The translations under genes and the position numbers were made by a program. Of a stretch of 64,000 nucleotides of DNA, positions 12,587 to 24,754 are shown piece after piece. Position 1 is the first letter of the stretch, and every line of letters begins with the position of its first letter. This stretch comes from Pinus tabuliformis. Lineage: Eukaryota; Streptophyta; Pinopsida; Pinales; Pinaceae. Under the pieces are notes generated by a model. It saw only the letters and a program-made list of their open reading frames with translations. It was not told the DNA's origin and did no database searches. The stretch spans positions 648,470,606 to 648,534,605 of the forward strand of contig CM062811.1 of NCBI GenBank assembly GCA_031772625.1. The letters run 5' to 3'.

Positions 12587-13850
12587 TTAGTTTTTAATTG
12601 TCTGGCTCCTTGTCTTTCTTGGCGAGATTGATGTTGTAGCTTTCTTTTTTTTCTCTACGGTCTTCCAACTTCCTATTTCTTGCATCTCCTTCATCTCTTT
12701 TGGTTCTTGGGACATTGGTGTCTTAGCTTCGCGATCTATTGTGTTCGTCCTCTTGAAGATAGACAAAGAAGAAGTTTGGTCTAGGAGATCTGTTTTGCTG
12801 TTAAATGACGATTTATTTTGTGTGGTATTTGAATCCTCATAACTGTTGATGCTTGAGGGGTTGTCGATTTCATTTTTTTTTTGCTGGGTGAGGCTTTCTC
12901 CCTGCTTGTCTTGAGAGTTGTTTCTTTCTTGTGATTCAGAGTTTTCTCTAGAGTATTCTTCTTTGATGACAGTGTAGTGTTCTTTTTGTGCTCCTTCCCA
13001 CCATGTAGATCTGTGGTGGTTTTTTGTAGCATAATTTTTCTGGGAGGATTTTGGGCAATTTTTGGCTAGATGGCCCATCTTAAAGCAGGATCGACATCTG
13101 AAGAGGACACTTTCATAATCGAGTTTCTGGTTCCACACATAGTCTTTACTTGTTAGGTTTATTTCAGCTGGGAATCCGATGCTGAAGTCCATTTCCACAC
13201 AGATGCGTGAATAGGTGGTTCTGGCATATTCCTCTATTTTTGGGCACCTGCAGTGAAATTTCCCAATTGCATTTCCAATGGATTTAGCGAGGATAGATTC
13301 CAGAGATGCAAGGGTGGGCTTGGCAATCTCACCCAAACTGGTGTTGAGGTTATGACTGCGGTTGAGGGATTGAATGATGGGTTCCATGGCTTCATGAATA
13401 GGCCTGAGTTTTCCCAAAACCAAGGGCCGGAATCTAGAATACATTGTCTGCTTTCAGGATTTTCAAAATCTACATAAAGAAACCCCTAGCACAGGGGTAG
13501 ATATTAATTTCATCAGAAATTACAGGCTTCCATACCTCCGAGATCCAATTATGGAGAGTTGTCAACCGCGGCCAAAAACCATTAAACCGACAAATTAGGG
13601 CACTTTCAGAAAACTTCAAAGCCTCATCGAGTGAGGCCTGGACCACCTGGACAGTGGGAGATGGGGCTTCACTGACGATATGCGCAGGAGCTTTCCCTCC
13701 AGAAGCGGACGGAATTGAGCCAACAACTATTTTCAAAAAGCTGGGAGCCATATTTGCCCGTAATAAACCGAGACCCAATCGCAGAGAAATAAGGCAGAAG
13801 ATTAGATATAGATCTAGCCGCAGAGGATTAGATCTAGAACCCAGCCGCAA
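12587..13850 (-). pseudogene. LINE ORF1 (DUF4283-like plus zinc knuckle), two frameshifts
   Basis: Three minus-strand frames join into one plant LINE ORF1-type protein, an RNA-binding Gag-like protein. From 13850 to about 13475 comes the DUF4283-like start (ALICRFNGFWP, WISEVWKPVI, PCARGFF). Then another frame reads DFENPESRQCILDSGPWFW and VWVRLPSPPLHLW (about 13472-13250). Then a third frame reads TYSRICVEMDFSIGFP, a zinc knuckle CRSCFKMGHLAKNC (about 13053-13096) and a basic end SWKTVEKKKK, stopping at 12587. The changes of frame near 13472 and 13250 look like single-base lesions. The first ~65 codons of the 285-codon frame starting at 13444 are out of the ancestral frame. Confidence 0.8.
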
Positions 13851-14165
13851 AGAAGATTAGATCTAGATCTAGATCTAGCGGTAGAAGATTGGATCTAGAA
13901 CCCAGCAGGAAAAATAAATCACCGACTTTCACTTCATGAACCACTCGATCCGGGATGCCCACGTCAAAAAATGACTTGCTCACAGATCTATTTTCACAGA
14001 TCTGAGATCGGTGATCATTATGGAGAATGTTGAATGTAGTCTTCAAAAAAAATAAAAAATAACGTAGATCTGAGAATCGCAGCCACAGAAGGAAAAACAC
14101 AGGTCATAAAAATATAAGAACCGCAGATGCAGCTTAATGGTATGACTTCATAAACTTGTTTACTC

Positions 14166-14275
14166 GCAGCCGCAGACGGAAGAACCTCTCCCTGACGTAG
14201 CCGGAAGAACCTCTCACAAAAACGGAAGAACCTCTCGCAAATACGGAAGAGCCTCTCCGCAGACAGAAGAATGTA
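14166..14275 (-). repeat. Short tandem repeats at the 5' end of the LINE unit
   Basis: GGAAGAACCTCTC (or GGAAGAGCCTCTC) occurs four times about 23 bases apart, separated by CGCA/ACGCA-type spacers. On the LINE strand (minus) these are GAGAGGTTCTTCC units at the start of the element, where plant and animal LINEs often keep promoter-bearing repeats. A second simple repeat of AGATCT type lies at 13858-13880. Confidence 0.6.
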
Positions 14276-14589
14276 GAATGCAGAACTTTAACTATATTGA
14301 GTTTTAAAATTGGTTACTTTCATGACTTTGAATGTATTTATTCACCATTTTTTGTGCTAAACTATATAGAACAAATTTATATAAATATGTAGAAGTAAAT
14401 CTTTGACCTCTCAATCTTGGACTCCTTTACAATATTTGTCCTAATATTATTTGTGATTCATATTAAAGAGTTGATTAATAGTATTTGAGGATGAGGATAT
14501 TATGTATTTTAGCACTATTAACCAATTTAATTGTAATTTGATATAGCACTCTTTGTGTTGGAACAATATTATGGTGACAACGCTAAGAA

Positions 14590-16645
14590 GTTTCATGATT
14601 TGAAACTAGCAAATCAAACTATGGAAGATATATTTCCAAATTTCTAAAGCTACTTAGATATGTCCCATATATCAAAGAAGAAAAGGAAAAAATCCAAATA
14701 TTTTTAAGTTTCTTGCCATTAGTTTATAGAAACTAAATTGAATTTGAGGATCTAGGGAGAATGTTATAACAAAAGAAAAATTATGTTATCATACTTTAAA
14801 CAAAATATGGAAAACCAAAGAACATGGTAGAATAAAAGGAGGGTTAGACTTGAGCAAAGAAAAAGGGTTTGAAGACTCCATCCTCATGGAATGGATGTAT
14901 AGGGTTTCAAGGGGCAGAAGCTCACAGTTCACCCTAGCTCAAAGTGGAACCAAGATAGTGAGAATAGCATAAAATATAGCTCAAGGATACTCTAGGGAAT
15001 CCATTACGTGTTGGGAATGTAATGGATCACACTTGGCCAGGAATTTCCCTTTTAAAAGAAGGGACAATGCAACTATGAACAATATTCAAGAAGCAACCAC
15101 AGTAGAGGACATTGCAAGGAACATTCATAAGACAAATGTTCCACTAGAAAATTGAAAAGAATATTACCAATCATCTATGGTGGAAGTTGAAGGTAAAGTT
15201 ATAACCACAACAGTTTCCATTTTAATATATCGAGGAGCTACATTAAGTTACAATTCACCTAATTTAGTAGAAACATATACGCTGGGAAAAACAAAGCACA
15301 AAATTTCTTAGTTGTTACAATAGGCCACAGGGGTTAAAATGAAAGTTACTAAGCTACTACCAAATTTCTCCTTAGTTATATGTGATATGGAGACTAAATC
15401 TACTTTAAATGTACTTCCTTAGGTATCTTAGGATATTATTATTGGGATGGACTTGTTGGAAATTCATATTGTCATCATAAATTGCTTAGAGAAAACTTTC
15501 ACATGTGAATATGGTGAAGGAAACGCTACAGTAGCTAAAAGTATTCCTAGACTAGTGGCCATTAGACAAATAACAACAATGTAATTAAAGAAGTGTATAA
15601 TAATATGGTGTCCAATATGTGCAATACAAATTTTGGATTTGTCAACTAAAAAGGAGAAAACAACTTTGGAGGACTATGAAGTTCTGAAAGAATGTGAGAA
15701 TATTTTTCTTAAAGAAAATTTGGGACTACCTTCAAAGAGAGACATATATTTTACCATAGATTTAATGCCTGGATCAATGTCATGTTCTAAAGAACCTTAT
15801 AGAATGAGCATATCTGAGTTAACAAAGTTGAAAATGCAAATTCAAGAAATGTTGGAAAAGAAGTATAATCAACCTAATGTGTCATAGTGGGGAGCACCAA
15901 TATTTTTTTTCTTCAGAAAAAAGATGGTACGTACAAACTTTTTATTTACTATAAGCAACTTAATAAAATGAAATTAAAAATGAGTACCATTTTCCCAAAA
16001 TAGATTATTAATATGATGAAGTCAGAGGTGTAAAGGTCTTTCTTAAGATAGACCTCTAATCACAATACCATAGATCATAGTTAATGTGAAGATATTCATA
16101 AGATGAATTTTATAGAAATGTACAAACAATATGATCTTCCGGTGTTAACATTTGGACTTATTAATACACCTCTCACTTTCATTTTCATGATGAACAACAT
16201 ATTTAGTAAGCACCTTGGCAAATTAGTTCCAATCTTCATAGATGATGTTTTTGCATATTCTAAATATGAGATAGAACATTAGCAACATTTAAGGCGGGTA
16301 TTACAGAAACTTAGGGTGCATCAATTATATGATAAATTTAGCAGTGCGCCTTTTATTAGAGGAAAATTCAATACCTGCGGAATGTAATATCGGAAGATAG
16401 AATTAAGGTGGATCCATAAATCTCAAGGAAACCCTCGACTCGTGAGTTCCAAAGAATGTTGCTAATGTGAGGTCTTTTATGGCTACTACTGGATACTATA
16501 GGACTTATATAGCGGGATTTTCAAAGAGATCACACCCTATAACCTCGTTATAAAAGAAAGAGAAAGAAATAAACTGGACCACTAAATCGACCCTATGGTG
16601 GAATGATAATTAGGCATTTCGATGGTGTGAGGAGTAGTGGCAAGG
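14590..16645 (+). pseudogene. Ty3/gypsy gag-PR-RT remnant (copy A)
   Basis: Broken in many frames but ordered as in Ty3/gypsy. A Gag end has a zinc knuckle CWECNGSHLARNF in which the last Cys is Phe (about 15016). A protease region has YRGAT where D-S/T-G-A is expected, and later IIIGMDLLE. The RT start is open at 15633-15887 (GLPSKRDIYFTIDL, EPYRMSISELTKLK). The RT active box is FIDDVFAYSK near 16233, and the RT end is VRSFMATTGYYRTYIAGFSK near 16470. It ends near 16645 where repeat X begins. Copy B keeps the same order to about 38067. Inactive. Confidence 0.85.
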
Positions 16646-16647
16646 TC

Positions 16648-17080
16648 GTTGAGAGGCCTAGGACGGGGAAGGTTGGAATGGTCACTCTAAAATTGAAGAG
16701 GTATGAAACACTCTAGACAATGAAAATTCATTCATCTACTTCATTATGATCTTCATTGTAGTTGATCTATGTTTATTTCTACTTTTTAGATGAAGGTCAA
16801 GATGTATATTATTTAGGATGAAAATATTTAATATAAAAGTTGTACATGTATTTATATTTCTTTGTCTCTTCTCATTTAAAAAACTTTCTTAAGAAACTAA
16901 TTTGTAAAATATGTTTGTGGTAGGTAATCGAAATTGGGATGCCATAGTGAAAATATGCCCCTAACGCATAATCAAACTCGGAACGTCTGAATGAAAATGT
17001 GGTGGACAACACCCAACAAAGTCATATATAGTTAGTCATCATATCATTATTCTTCATTAATTAATCTAAATACCATTATT
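16648..17080 (+). repeat. Diverged repeat X, copy 1
   Basis: About 400 bp that aligns, with many changes, to 34057-34440. Shared landmarks are TTGAGAGGCC, TTGGAATGGTC/TTGGAATGATC, TTTATTTCTA followed by TTTTTAG/TTTTCAG, and AACTCGGAA. The two copies stand in different places relative to the large duplication, so X moved or duplicated on its own. Its nature is unknown. Confidence 0.6.
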
Positions 17081-17549
17081 ATAATGATTTGTTCATCTTT
17101 TATTTTTGCTACCGAAACTACAACCATGAGTATCTCCCTTCATTCTTTCATGCCAACTCCACCTCCTTGTTGTGTTTAGTAATATCTTTTTGTTTCGTTT
17201 CAAACCTAACAGGCCAATCCTTCTTTTTGAAAGAGTATTACAAATACCCTTTAATAGTATGAGTCAATTCTTGTAAATTGAATAACAACTTTATGTAAAT
17301 TGAACATAAATTACAACTAATCATACATAAATTGAATCATGCTCAATTTGCTCTTATTCATACCCAATTTACATAAGTTAGAGAGTATTAGAACTAGTTA
17401 TTTGTAAATTTAGATGTAGTCATAAGGGATATAACCCTAGTTATTCATAAATCTAAATATTCAATTTTTCACATACTAAGCTAAAGTCTATAGTGTATGC
17501 AAGAGAGCTCCATTACGTTGTGCTACGGTAGGGAGTTTTTCCAGGTGAT
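17081..17549. other. AT-rich spacer between repeat X and the LINE
   Basis: No gene is visible. It contains several near-repeats of TAAATTGAA(T/C)AT in both orientations around 17270-17420, giving weak palindromic character. Confidence 0.4.
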
Positions 17550-18179
17550 TTACTATCAGTCCTAGTCTTCAAGAAATGGAAAGGACTAGTTGTGTCAGTT
17601 TGATGGAAGACTAGGTAGACTATTCTTATGGCCCCAATGATAATTTTGAGATTTTTGTTGACTCTTTATCTTAGATGTGCCCTATGGAGGATTGGCATAC
17701 AAATGTCACAGTTTTGGTAGAGGACGGAAGATAAGTAGAAGGAATGGATGAGGATTCATCTCAACCTTAGGTTCAAGTCGAGGGAGTAGTAGAGGTAGGT
17801 ATGCCACTTCTATGTCTAATCGAGCAAGATCAAGGGGCCCCCCAGTGCTAGGCCTCCCTAACAAGCTCTAGGATTTGATAGTAGATATTTTCTCTCAGGG
17901 CAAGAAATGTTTTTCCTCACAAGAACCAAGAGAAATGTATATAGACCATGTTTTGAAACAACAATTAGGGTTCGATGAGGATTAGTTAGGGGATGCTATC
18001 CCTCTAGGGCTCAAATATTTCTAGAATTAATGTATGCAGGATGCAATAAAGGGTTTAGGGCCCATCTCAAGTTTAGATCCAGGGTTGGAAGATGTCTATT
18101 TAGGAAACACCTCATTGGGTTCCTTGGAGGGAAATCGTAGTGGGGAGAACTGGTAATGTTGTATTCTTTCAACAAGGAA

Positions 18180-19000
18180 GGAGGGCTCCAAGATAAAAAT
18201 CATTGCTCATGTGAAGTTGGAAAAGTCCGTAGGAGCCTTAGCAAACCCAGTTGGGTGCAACTTCTAGGGGATGAATAAGAAAAATGGATGGCATGCAAAT
18301 ATCAAAATCAAAGACCCAAAATTGGTTCTAGGAGATGATATCCAGATGTTGCAGCTATTGAGAATGGAAAATTTGGTGGTGATAGGGAGAGTAAGAGGGT
18401 AGCATTTTTCTTCAGTTTTTTTATGAAAATAGGTCAACAACGAATGGAGTAAGTAATTGTATGTGGTTCCCTTTGTGACTATCCTGGCTTGTGGTTGGTT
18501 TATGTTCTATTTTGAATCAACAAAGGCTACATCAGGGGATTTGGGGAAAAACTAGAGTATAGGAGCAATGCTAGTTTTGTTGAAATTGTGGACTCTGTTT
18601 TTTTATGCTAGGCACGAAAGACTCAACATTGCTCCTGTATGGATAAGGATTCATGGGTTACCTTAAAATTTATGGTCAGTGGAAGCATTTTTGCCATAGG
18701 GGACAAATTAGGGGAATTCTTAGAAGCTGACATGTCCTTCCTCTCTTCAAGAAACATGACTTTAGCTAGAATTTTGGTACATTTTGACCCGTGTGAACAT
18801 ATGTGTACAAGATTGCCAGATTGGAATTATGCTTCCTTGAAATTTCTCGTCACAAAACACTGGACTATAAAGGGATCCATTTCAGGTGTATAAGATGTCA
18901 TCAGCGCAGACACATTGTGAAATACTGTCCCACTCCTTTTGTTGGTAAGAAGGGATCAACGAATCAACAAATGGGTAGGAAAAGCATGCAATAGTGAAAG
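18180..19000 (+). pseudogene. LINE ORF1 with DUF4283-like part and CCHC knuckle
   Basis: Broken frames give APVWIRIHGLP near 18620 (the usual VWxRxxGLP turn of DUF4283-type ORF1), then GDKLGEFLEADMSFLS (from 18700), and a zinc knuckle CIRCHQRRHIVKYC (C-X2-C-X4-H-X4-C, about 18892-18933). The role in the family is RNA binding for the LINE RNP. Frames are shifted between the first and last parts, so no full product is possible. Confidence 0.75.
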
Positions 19001-20135
19001 GATTAGGTGATGAATATGGAGGTGTGTCCTTCAATTCAACAACAGAAGTTGGATCTTCTAGTTCCTAAGTAACAAATCCCAAGCACCAATGGTTCTAGTG
19101 GTCATGGCAACATGGTGATGGATATGGGACTCTCGATCAAGGATTAGGTGAGTTCTCCTTCATCATTAGAAATCACCACCTTGGGTAAATCCTCTCCCAC
19201 ACAATTTTTAATAAATTTAGTAAAATAATTCACTAGTTTAGACATGGTCTCTGCTCTCTCTTCAATCCCTACTCATCTTGGTGATTTTTGTTCCTCCCAC
19301 TCTCCATTTATGTAAGTGATTTGTCTGTACCCCACTACAAATCCTTCTTGCCCCTCCCCAAAGGTGGCCTTGCGCATAGTGTAGGAAGACTATTCATAGT
19401 TAGGTGTAATCATTTCGACCATAGCGGACAAATTATGGGAATTCCTAGAAGTTGACACGTACTTCCTCTCTTTGAGAAACATGTCTTTCACTCAATTTTC
19501 AGTAAGTTTTGACCCCCATGAAGGTATGTATGCAGAATTTCAATTGTCCTTCCTCGAAATTTATCATCACAAGAAACTTGCCTATAAAGGGTTCCCTTTC
19601 AAGTGTAGAAGATGTCACTAACATGAGCTAATCGTGAAAGATTGTCCCACTCCTTTTGTTGCCAAGAGGGGATCAATGAATCAACAGATGGGTAGGAAAA
19701 GGGGGTCAAAGTCAAAGGATTAGGTGATGAATATGGAGGTGTGTCCCTCAACTCAACAACAGAACTTATATCTTCTCGTTCCTAAATTGAAAATCCTAGG
19801 CCCCCATGATTGTAGTGGTCATGGCAACTTGGTGACGGATATGGGACTCTTAGTCAAGGATTAGGCTAGTGCTCTTTCAACATTACCAATCACCCCCTTG
19901 GACAATTCCTCTCCCCCTCACTTTTTAATATATTTAATAAAATCATTCACCAGTTTAGACATGGGATCTTCACCCTGTTCTATCCCTACTCATCTTAGTG
20001 AATTATCTTCCTCCCACTCTCCGTCTATGTAAGTGATTTGTCTGTACCCCACTACAAATTGTTCTTGCCCCTCCCCAAAGGTGGCCTTGGCCATTATGTA
20101 GGAAGACTCTTTGTAGTTCCTCTCCCACTACAATC
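18693..20135 (+). repeat. ~720 bp direct tandem duplication within the LINE ORF1
   Basis: The stretch from about 18693 repeats from about 19418, and both end in CCCCTCCCCAAAGGTGGCC and GTAGGAAGAC (19381 and 20098). The offset is 717-725 bases. Each unit contains one zinc knuckle; the second reads CRRCH, a stop, then HELIVKDC. Substitutions between the units show that the duplication is old. Confidence 0.8.
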
Positions 20136-21599
20136 TTTGACCTCAACATCCTAAGGGAGATCCCACTCTTTGTATTGGCAGAGTTGGCCCCTTGCCTCTA
20201 CCCAAGGTTGGTGGCCACTTGTGTGGGTGAAAATACCACATATCAAAATCCAAATACATATCTAGATAGGATATAGCAGAAGGAAAACAATGGTTGATTA
20301 ATGGGACTATTAGGGCAGCATGATCCTTAGCAGGGTTATCCTCATGACTTTTCTATATTTTATTTACTAGGTTTTGGCTAGCCCATATGGAAAACTAGTC
20401 TTGAGGAGATTGGTGTTTTGAGAAGATTTAGATATAATTTTTCTACAAGAAACATTCGGGGAGGGTGGCAAGATTAACCAAGTATTGGAGATCATTTTCC
20501 CAGGTTGGCTTCTCATATGTAAAAATAATAGGGAAAATTTTGGGGTTTATATTTAGGGTTCAATCTAAGAGCCATAAGATATCTAGCTCTTGGTGTTTAG
20601 AATTAGCCCTAGGAGTATATTTTTTTTTTTATCGGATCTAGGTTTGGACCTCTAGATTGTAAGCATTTATGACCTATGTCAAGATTGGGTTCTATACTAG
20701 GACTAGTTGATGAGGAATCCTTCATGTCAGTAGATAATTTGGTACTTGGGGGTGATATTAGTTTCTTAATAGGTTCCTTTGAAGTTTGAGGTCCTCACAC
20801 TAGGACTAACCCCCTCTCTAATTTCTTCTCTCATCTTCTTGTGCGCCGCAAACTTGTTGATGTGGACCCAATCAAAAGAAATTATAGTGAGAGAAACAAA
20901 TGATAAAGAGAGGAAATGATTGCAAAACACCTTGATTGTTTCCTTTAGGAAGAATATTTGATGGACAATATCATAGGGTTTTGACAATGGCTAGGGAATG
21001 GTGGTGAATCATATCATCACACAATTTTTTTTTAATTAAGTGGGGAAGTGCATAAACCTACAAGCCATTTCAAGTTTAATGCCTCCTAGTTAAAAGATGA
21101 TAACTTTCACAATATAGTCTAGGAGAATTGGATTCCCCTCAATCCAAATTTGAGAGTCCCTTTTGTATCCCATTTACCAAAAAACCTAAAGAAGGTAGAA
21201 AGAGCCACCCTTCAGTGTTCCATCCTCAATAATCATAGGGAAGATGAAGAACTAAAATTAGTGGAGGAAGAACTAACGAGTTTGGAGGATCTTGAAAGGT
21301 GGGGTTATGGGACTAATGAATCAACACAAAGACTATTTCATTTAGAAGCATATAAGAGAATAATTCTAGAAGAAGAGGCTTGATGGAGCCTTAAAAGCAG
21401 TGCGATCAGGTTAAAGAGTGGGGATGATAATACAATTTCTTTTCAAAATTTTGCGAAATGGAGAAAATCTGACAAAAATGTTTGGGCATTGAATGAATAG
21501 GAAGGGGGTAATGCAACTACATTCAAGGAGCTAGGCAGGCTGGGGAATATACACTTCAACAAACTATTCAATATTCCTTCTGAAGCTTCTATAACAAAA

Positions 21600-22854
21600 A
21601 TTATTTCTATAGCCTACCAGGGGTTACAAGGGGTTCTTCACAGTATCTAAAAATACAAGAGCCCTAGGATAGATGGTTGTCCTGTAGAATTTTTTTTTTG
21701 GTCTTTATGACAATTCGACAGGAGACCTACTTAGAGTGGTTGAGGTTCCTAATATAATGGAAGCATGTTCACATATTTTAACTTTACCTTTATTGCCCTC
21801 ATTCCAAAATTAGATGGCCCTTAATATTTTGATGATTTCAAGCCAATATCTCTATGAAATTGTATGTATAAGGTGATCAATAAAATAATTGCAAATAAAA
21901 TCAATCTGACACTTTCAAAAATGTTTCTAGGGAATATTTCAATTTTTTAGAAGGATGTTACATCCATGAAGCTATGAGGCTAGTTCAATAAGGACTTTAT
22001 AGAATCAAGAAAAGGAATTAGAAAGGTATTATGATCAAAATTGACCTATCTAAACAATATGATAGGGTTAGTTGGCTATATTTACACATGATTATTTCTC
22101 ATTTGGTGTTTGAAGTCCCTTTCATAAATTGGGTTATGAGTTGTATAACTTCTGTCTCTTTTTTGATCATCATCAATGGATCAACTTGCCCCCCTTTTCA
22201 TGTGTAGCAATGGATTCATTAAGGATGCCTCTTTTCCCCATTTTTGTTCATTCTGGTTGTTGAAAGTCTTAGCAGGGCCTTTGTGGAAGCCAAAAGAAAT
22301 GGGGATATAAAGGGTATTGTTGTGATTAAAGATTGGGAAATCACACACATGTTGTTTGTTGTTGATATCTTATTGTTTAGTGATGGTTCCAAGTGCGACA
22401 TGGCATCCATCAAGGCTTCTCTTCTCCTTTTCCAAAAAGTTACTGAAATGTAAGTAAATATTGCAAATTTTACCCTCTCCTCACTTTCTCTATCTATTGA
22501 TGAATCTAATACAATGGCCCTTAACCTATCACATATACGTCCCAACGATAGGGAGGATTCTATGTGTTTGGTTTTCTCTCCCTTCGCGGAATACACTCAC
22601 AAAATGGACTACAAAAACTTAACTAGTGCTAGTGGGTTAGAGGATCAGATGTGTTGGTTTAAGAAAATTTGGATCTTAAGATGTCCAACAAAGGCCCAAT
22701 TATTTATGTGGTTTCTAGAAAAAAATACCCACTTGGGACATCTGCAAGTGACATAAGGAAGGGCCCAACTCATGCCCTATCTATAAAAATGTGGAAGAAT
22801 ACCTTGACCATGTTTCCCTATTGTTAGCACTCTGTAAATACATTTATAGAGTGC
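21600..22854 (+). pseudogene. LINE ORF2 reverse transcriptase and zf-RVT-like part
   Basis: The translation shows IKIDLSKQYDRVSW (expected IDLSKAYDRVxW) near 22031, NWVMSCITSVSFLIIING, then GDIKGIVVIKDWEITHMLF followed by VVD in place of VDD (about 22330-22370), and MASIKASLLLFQKV. Downstream come WILRCPTKAQLFMWFLEKN and GHLQVT. Loss of one Asp of the catalytic pair and several stops make it inactive. The 3' third of this region is the source family of the fragments at 7123 and 28657. Confidence 0.8.
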
Positions 22855-22858
22855 TAAC
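22823..22858. repeat. Inverted repeat at the LINE/duplication junction
   Basis: GTTAGCACTCT (22823-22833) and AGAGTGCTAAC (22848-22858) are perfect reverse complements around 14 bases. The left arm is ordinary LINE sequence, also present near 7684 and 29230. The right arm lies on the boundary where copy B of the large duplication begins (22855). Confidence 0.7.
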
Positions 22859-23165
22859 TACTTTGGAGATAAATTTCAAAAATTAATTATTGTATACTAC
22901 TATAAATATTCATGAATATTCTATGTAGATTAAATCTCTACCATTCACACCTAATGATTACTCATAATTAAATTAAAATTTTGAAAACCTTATTCCAAAA
23001 TAAACATTTGTGTAGGTGTATTTAATGCTTATAAAGTATAAAGTATGTGTCTTATAAATTCAAATATTTTTTTAAAAATATTTTTTACTTGATTACAATT
23101 TTAATATTATTGGAAAAATATTTACAATAATATTGATAATGATTTTCTCTTATAATGTTGTACTT

Positions 23166-23196
<31 letters not shown>

Positions 23197-24754
23197 GGGT
23201 TTTTATTTAATTATTGTTTATTTGTTTATATAGATTATGTAGTTAACTTTATAGAATGTTTGAATGAAAAATAATATTAAAAACTTGTAAATTTTTATTA
23301 TATATATGTTGATTTATGTTGTATGCATGTATACTACACTATCCATATAACATTACCACAAATCCTTATTATATAAAATGGCTTCAAGTCTTTGTGTTGG
23401 TCAGCTTTCCTCAAACAAATTCCTTGTACCTTGTCAACATACATGAACAAAAACAAGATTAAAGTGAACTTTTATCATCATATTTATATTTTTTAAAATA
23501 CAAGAATCTTGTCAAAATATGTTTTGTTAAATTAGAAAGGAAGAACAAAATTACATAAACATAAATCAGATTAAAGTGAACTTTTGTGTCATCATAACTA
23601 TTTTTTACGAAAAAATAAGTATCTTGTCAAAATATTTCTTACTAAATTAGAAACAAATAATTAAATTCACTAAATAAAACTAAAATTTAAAATTTAAAAT
23701 TGATATAAAAAAGAATATATGAAAAGTTATGCCCCAAAACATATGTTATCTAGATATAAAAGTTGAGAATAACATAGATAGATATTTGATGAGAAGTTTT
23801 TAGAATTCTTGATTTTTTAGATGAAATACCATATTTATTGGTTTTTTTTACCTTTGTCTTTGTTTAACAAGTGGTACTCTAAAATCATCAATTTTTCAAG
23901 GTATTTTTTTGACATTTAGAATCTTCTTAGTCATAATGTATCAACAATTTTTTTTCCAAATGTTGTTTTTCCAAAATTTCACAAGTTTTGAAAATATTTA
24001 TTGTTTAATGATGTATTTTCTTATTTTAAAGGTGAGTTGTTTTAGAATGTAAGGCTTCTAAATTATCCACATTGGTAGCCATAGTCTTGACATTTCAAAT
24101 CCATATCAAGCTTCATCATTAAGAGAGTTAAAGAATAAGATAATGGATTTGATAAATAAATAAGGAAAATGTATCATTGGAATGGAAGATACTTACATTT
24201 ACTAAGTAAACCAAGAAATTATAAAATACTAAAAAGAGTTGTCTCGTTAATAATAAAATGACAATGTTAAAATTATCATTAAAACTAAAGTTATGAGACT
24301 TTAGTAAAGATATAATTAAATAATTATTAGTGTACTAAATGATATACTATATGTTGCATTAATAGTAAATATTATGTTATATCCTTTAATATGTTAGTAA
24401 ATATATTATTATATTGTGTTATCTTTTATGGGTATATTATATTAGATGATGGTGACAATTTTAAGAATGAAAGACCCGAGGGATATGTTTGGAGACTTTT
24501 AATGAAGGTAATGGGTCATCCTAGGGTTTTTACATCATTTATTTTCTAGGTATTTCAAATCTACAGTTTTGGCCTACTCTATCATCAAAGTCATGGATCA
24601 CAATCTAGACACAATACTTAATGGGAAGGATTACTAATGGAATTTACTATTCATCTTTTAGATGCATAATTAGTTGGTTAAAATATAGAGAAACACACAA
24701 TGTTTTAAGGAGGACCTAGTCTATTAGGTGATGCCTTGAATTCCTAGACATAAA
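22859..24754. other. AT-rich duplicated spacer (copy B)
   Basis: Collinear with about 1210-3104. It contains a TTA microsatellite near 23165-23190 and no frame of note. Nothing coding is seen. Confidence 0.5.

Larger units (their letters stand above)
12517..14275 (-). mobile_element. LINE unit with ORF1 only, inserted in copy A
   Basis: Copy B reads through this place with only a few bases (about 36326-36335), which gives an approximate empty site. On the minus strand the unit has GC-rich 5' repeats (14170-14275), a decayed ORF1 (13850 to 12587), a ~50 bp 3' part containing CCAATTTGGTCTCAGTGG, and a (TCA)n tail at 12517-12538. There is no reverse transcriptase. Ending in a short microsatellite is common for plant LINEs. 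So it is either an internally deleted LINE or a non-autonomous derivative moved by another LINE. Confidence 0.7.
1204..16099 (+). repeat. Segmental duplication, copy A
   Basis: About 14.9 kb that recurs in the same orientation as copy B (22855-38067). Collinear landmarks are 3105/24755, the LTR starts 4272/25928, gag 6008/27529, the LINE tail 9725/31182, the minisatellite 10366/31665, and a Ty3 RT frame 15633/37664. The offset drifts from about 21.3 to 22.6 kb because of indels. Paired segments still align easily, with scattered substitutions. The left edge is TAACTACTTTGGAGAT (1204). The right edge is lost near ATTCATAA (about 16099). Copy A alone carries a LINE ORF1 unit (12517-14275) and about 190 bp near 11890-12080. 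Confidence 0.85.
17550..22854 (+). mobile_element. Long decayed L1-type LINE
   Basis: Ordered remains of a plant LINE on the plus strand: ORF1 (about 18180-19000, partly duplicated to 20135), an endonuclease-like stretch (about 20400-21100) with DLDIIFLQETFGEGG, reverse transcriptase (about 21600-22450) and the zf-RVT-like start (about 22600-22850). It stops at 22854, where copy B of the segmental duplication begins, so its 3' end is cut off. The edge at the 5' side is approximate. Many stops and shifts make it inactive. Confidence 0.75.

Noticed and set aside
12587-13444. Single 285-residue hypothetical protein
   Set aside because: Only its later part matches LINE ORF1; the first ~65 residues are read out of the ancestral frame, whose true sequence lies in another frame.
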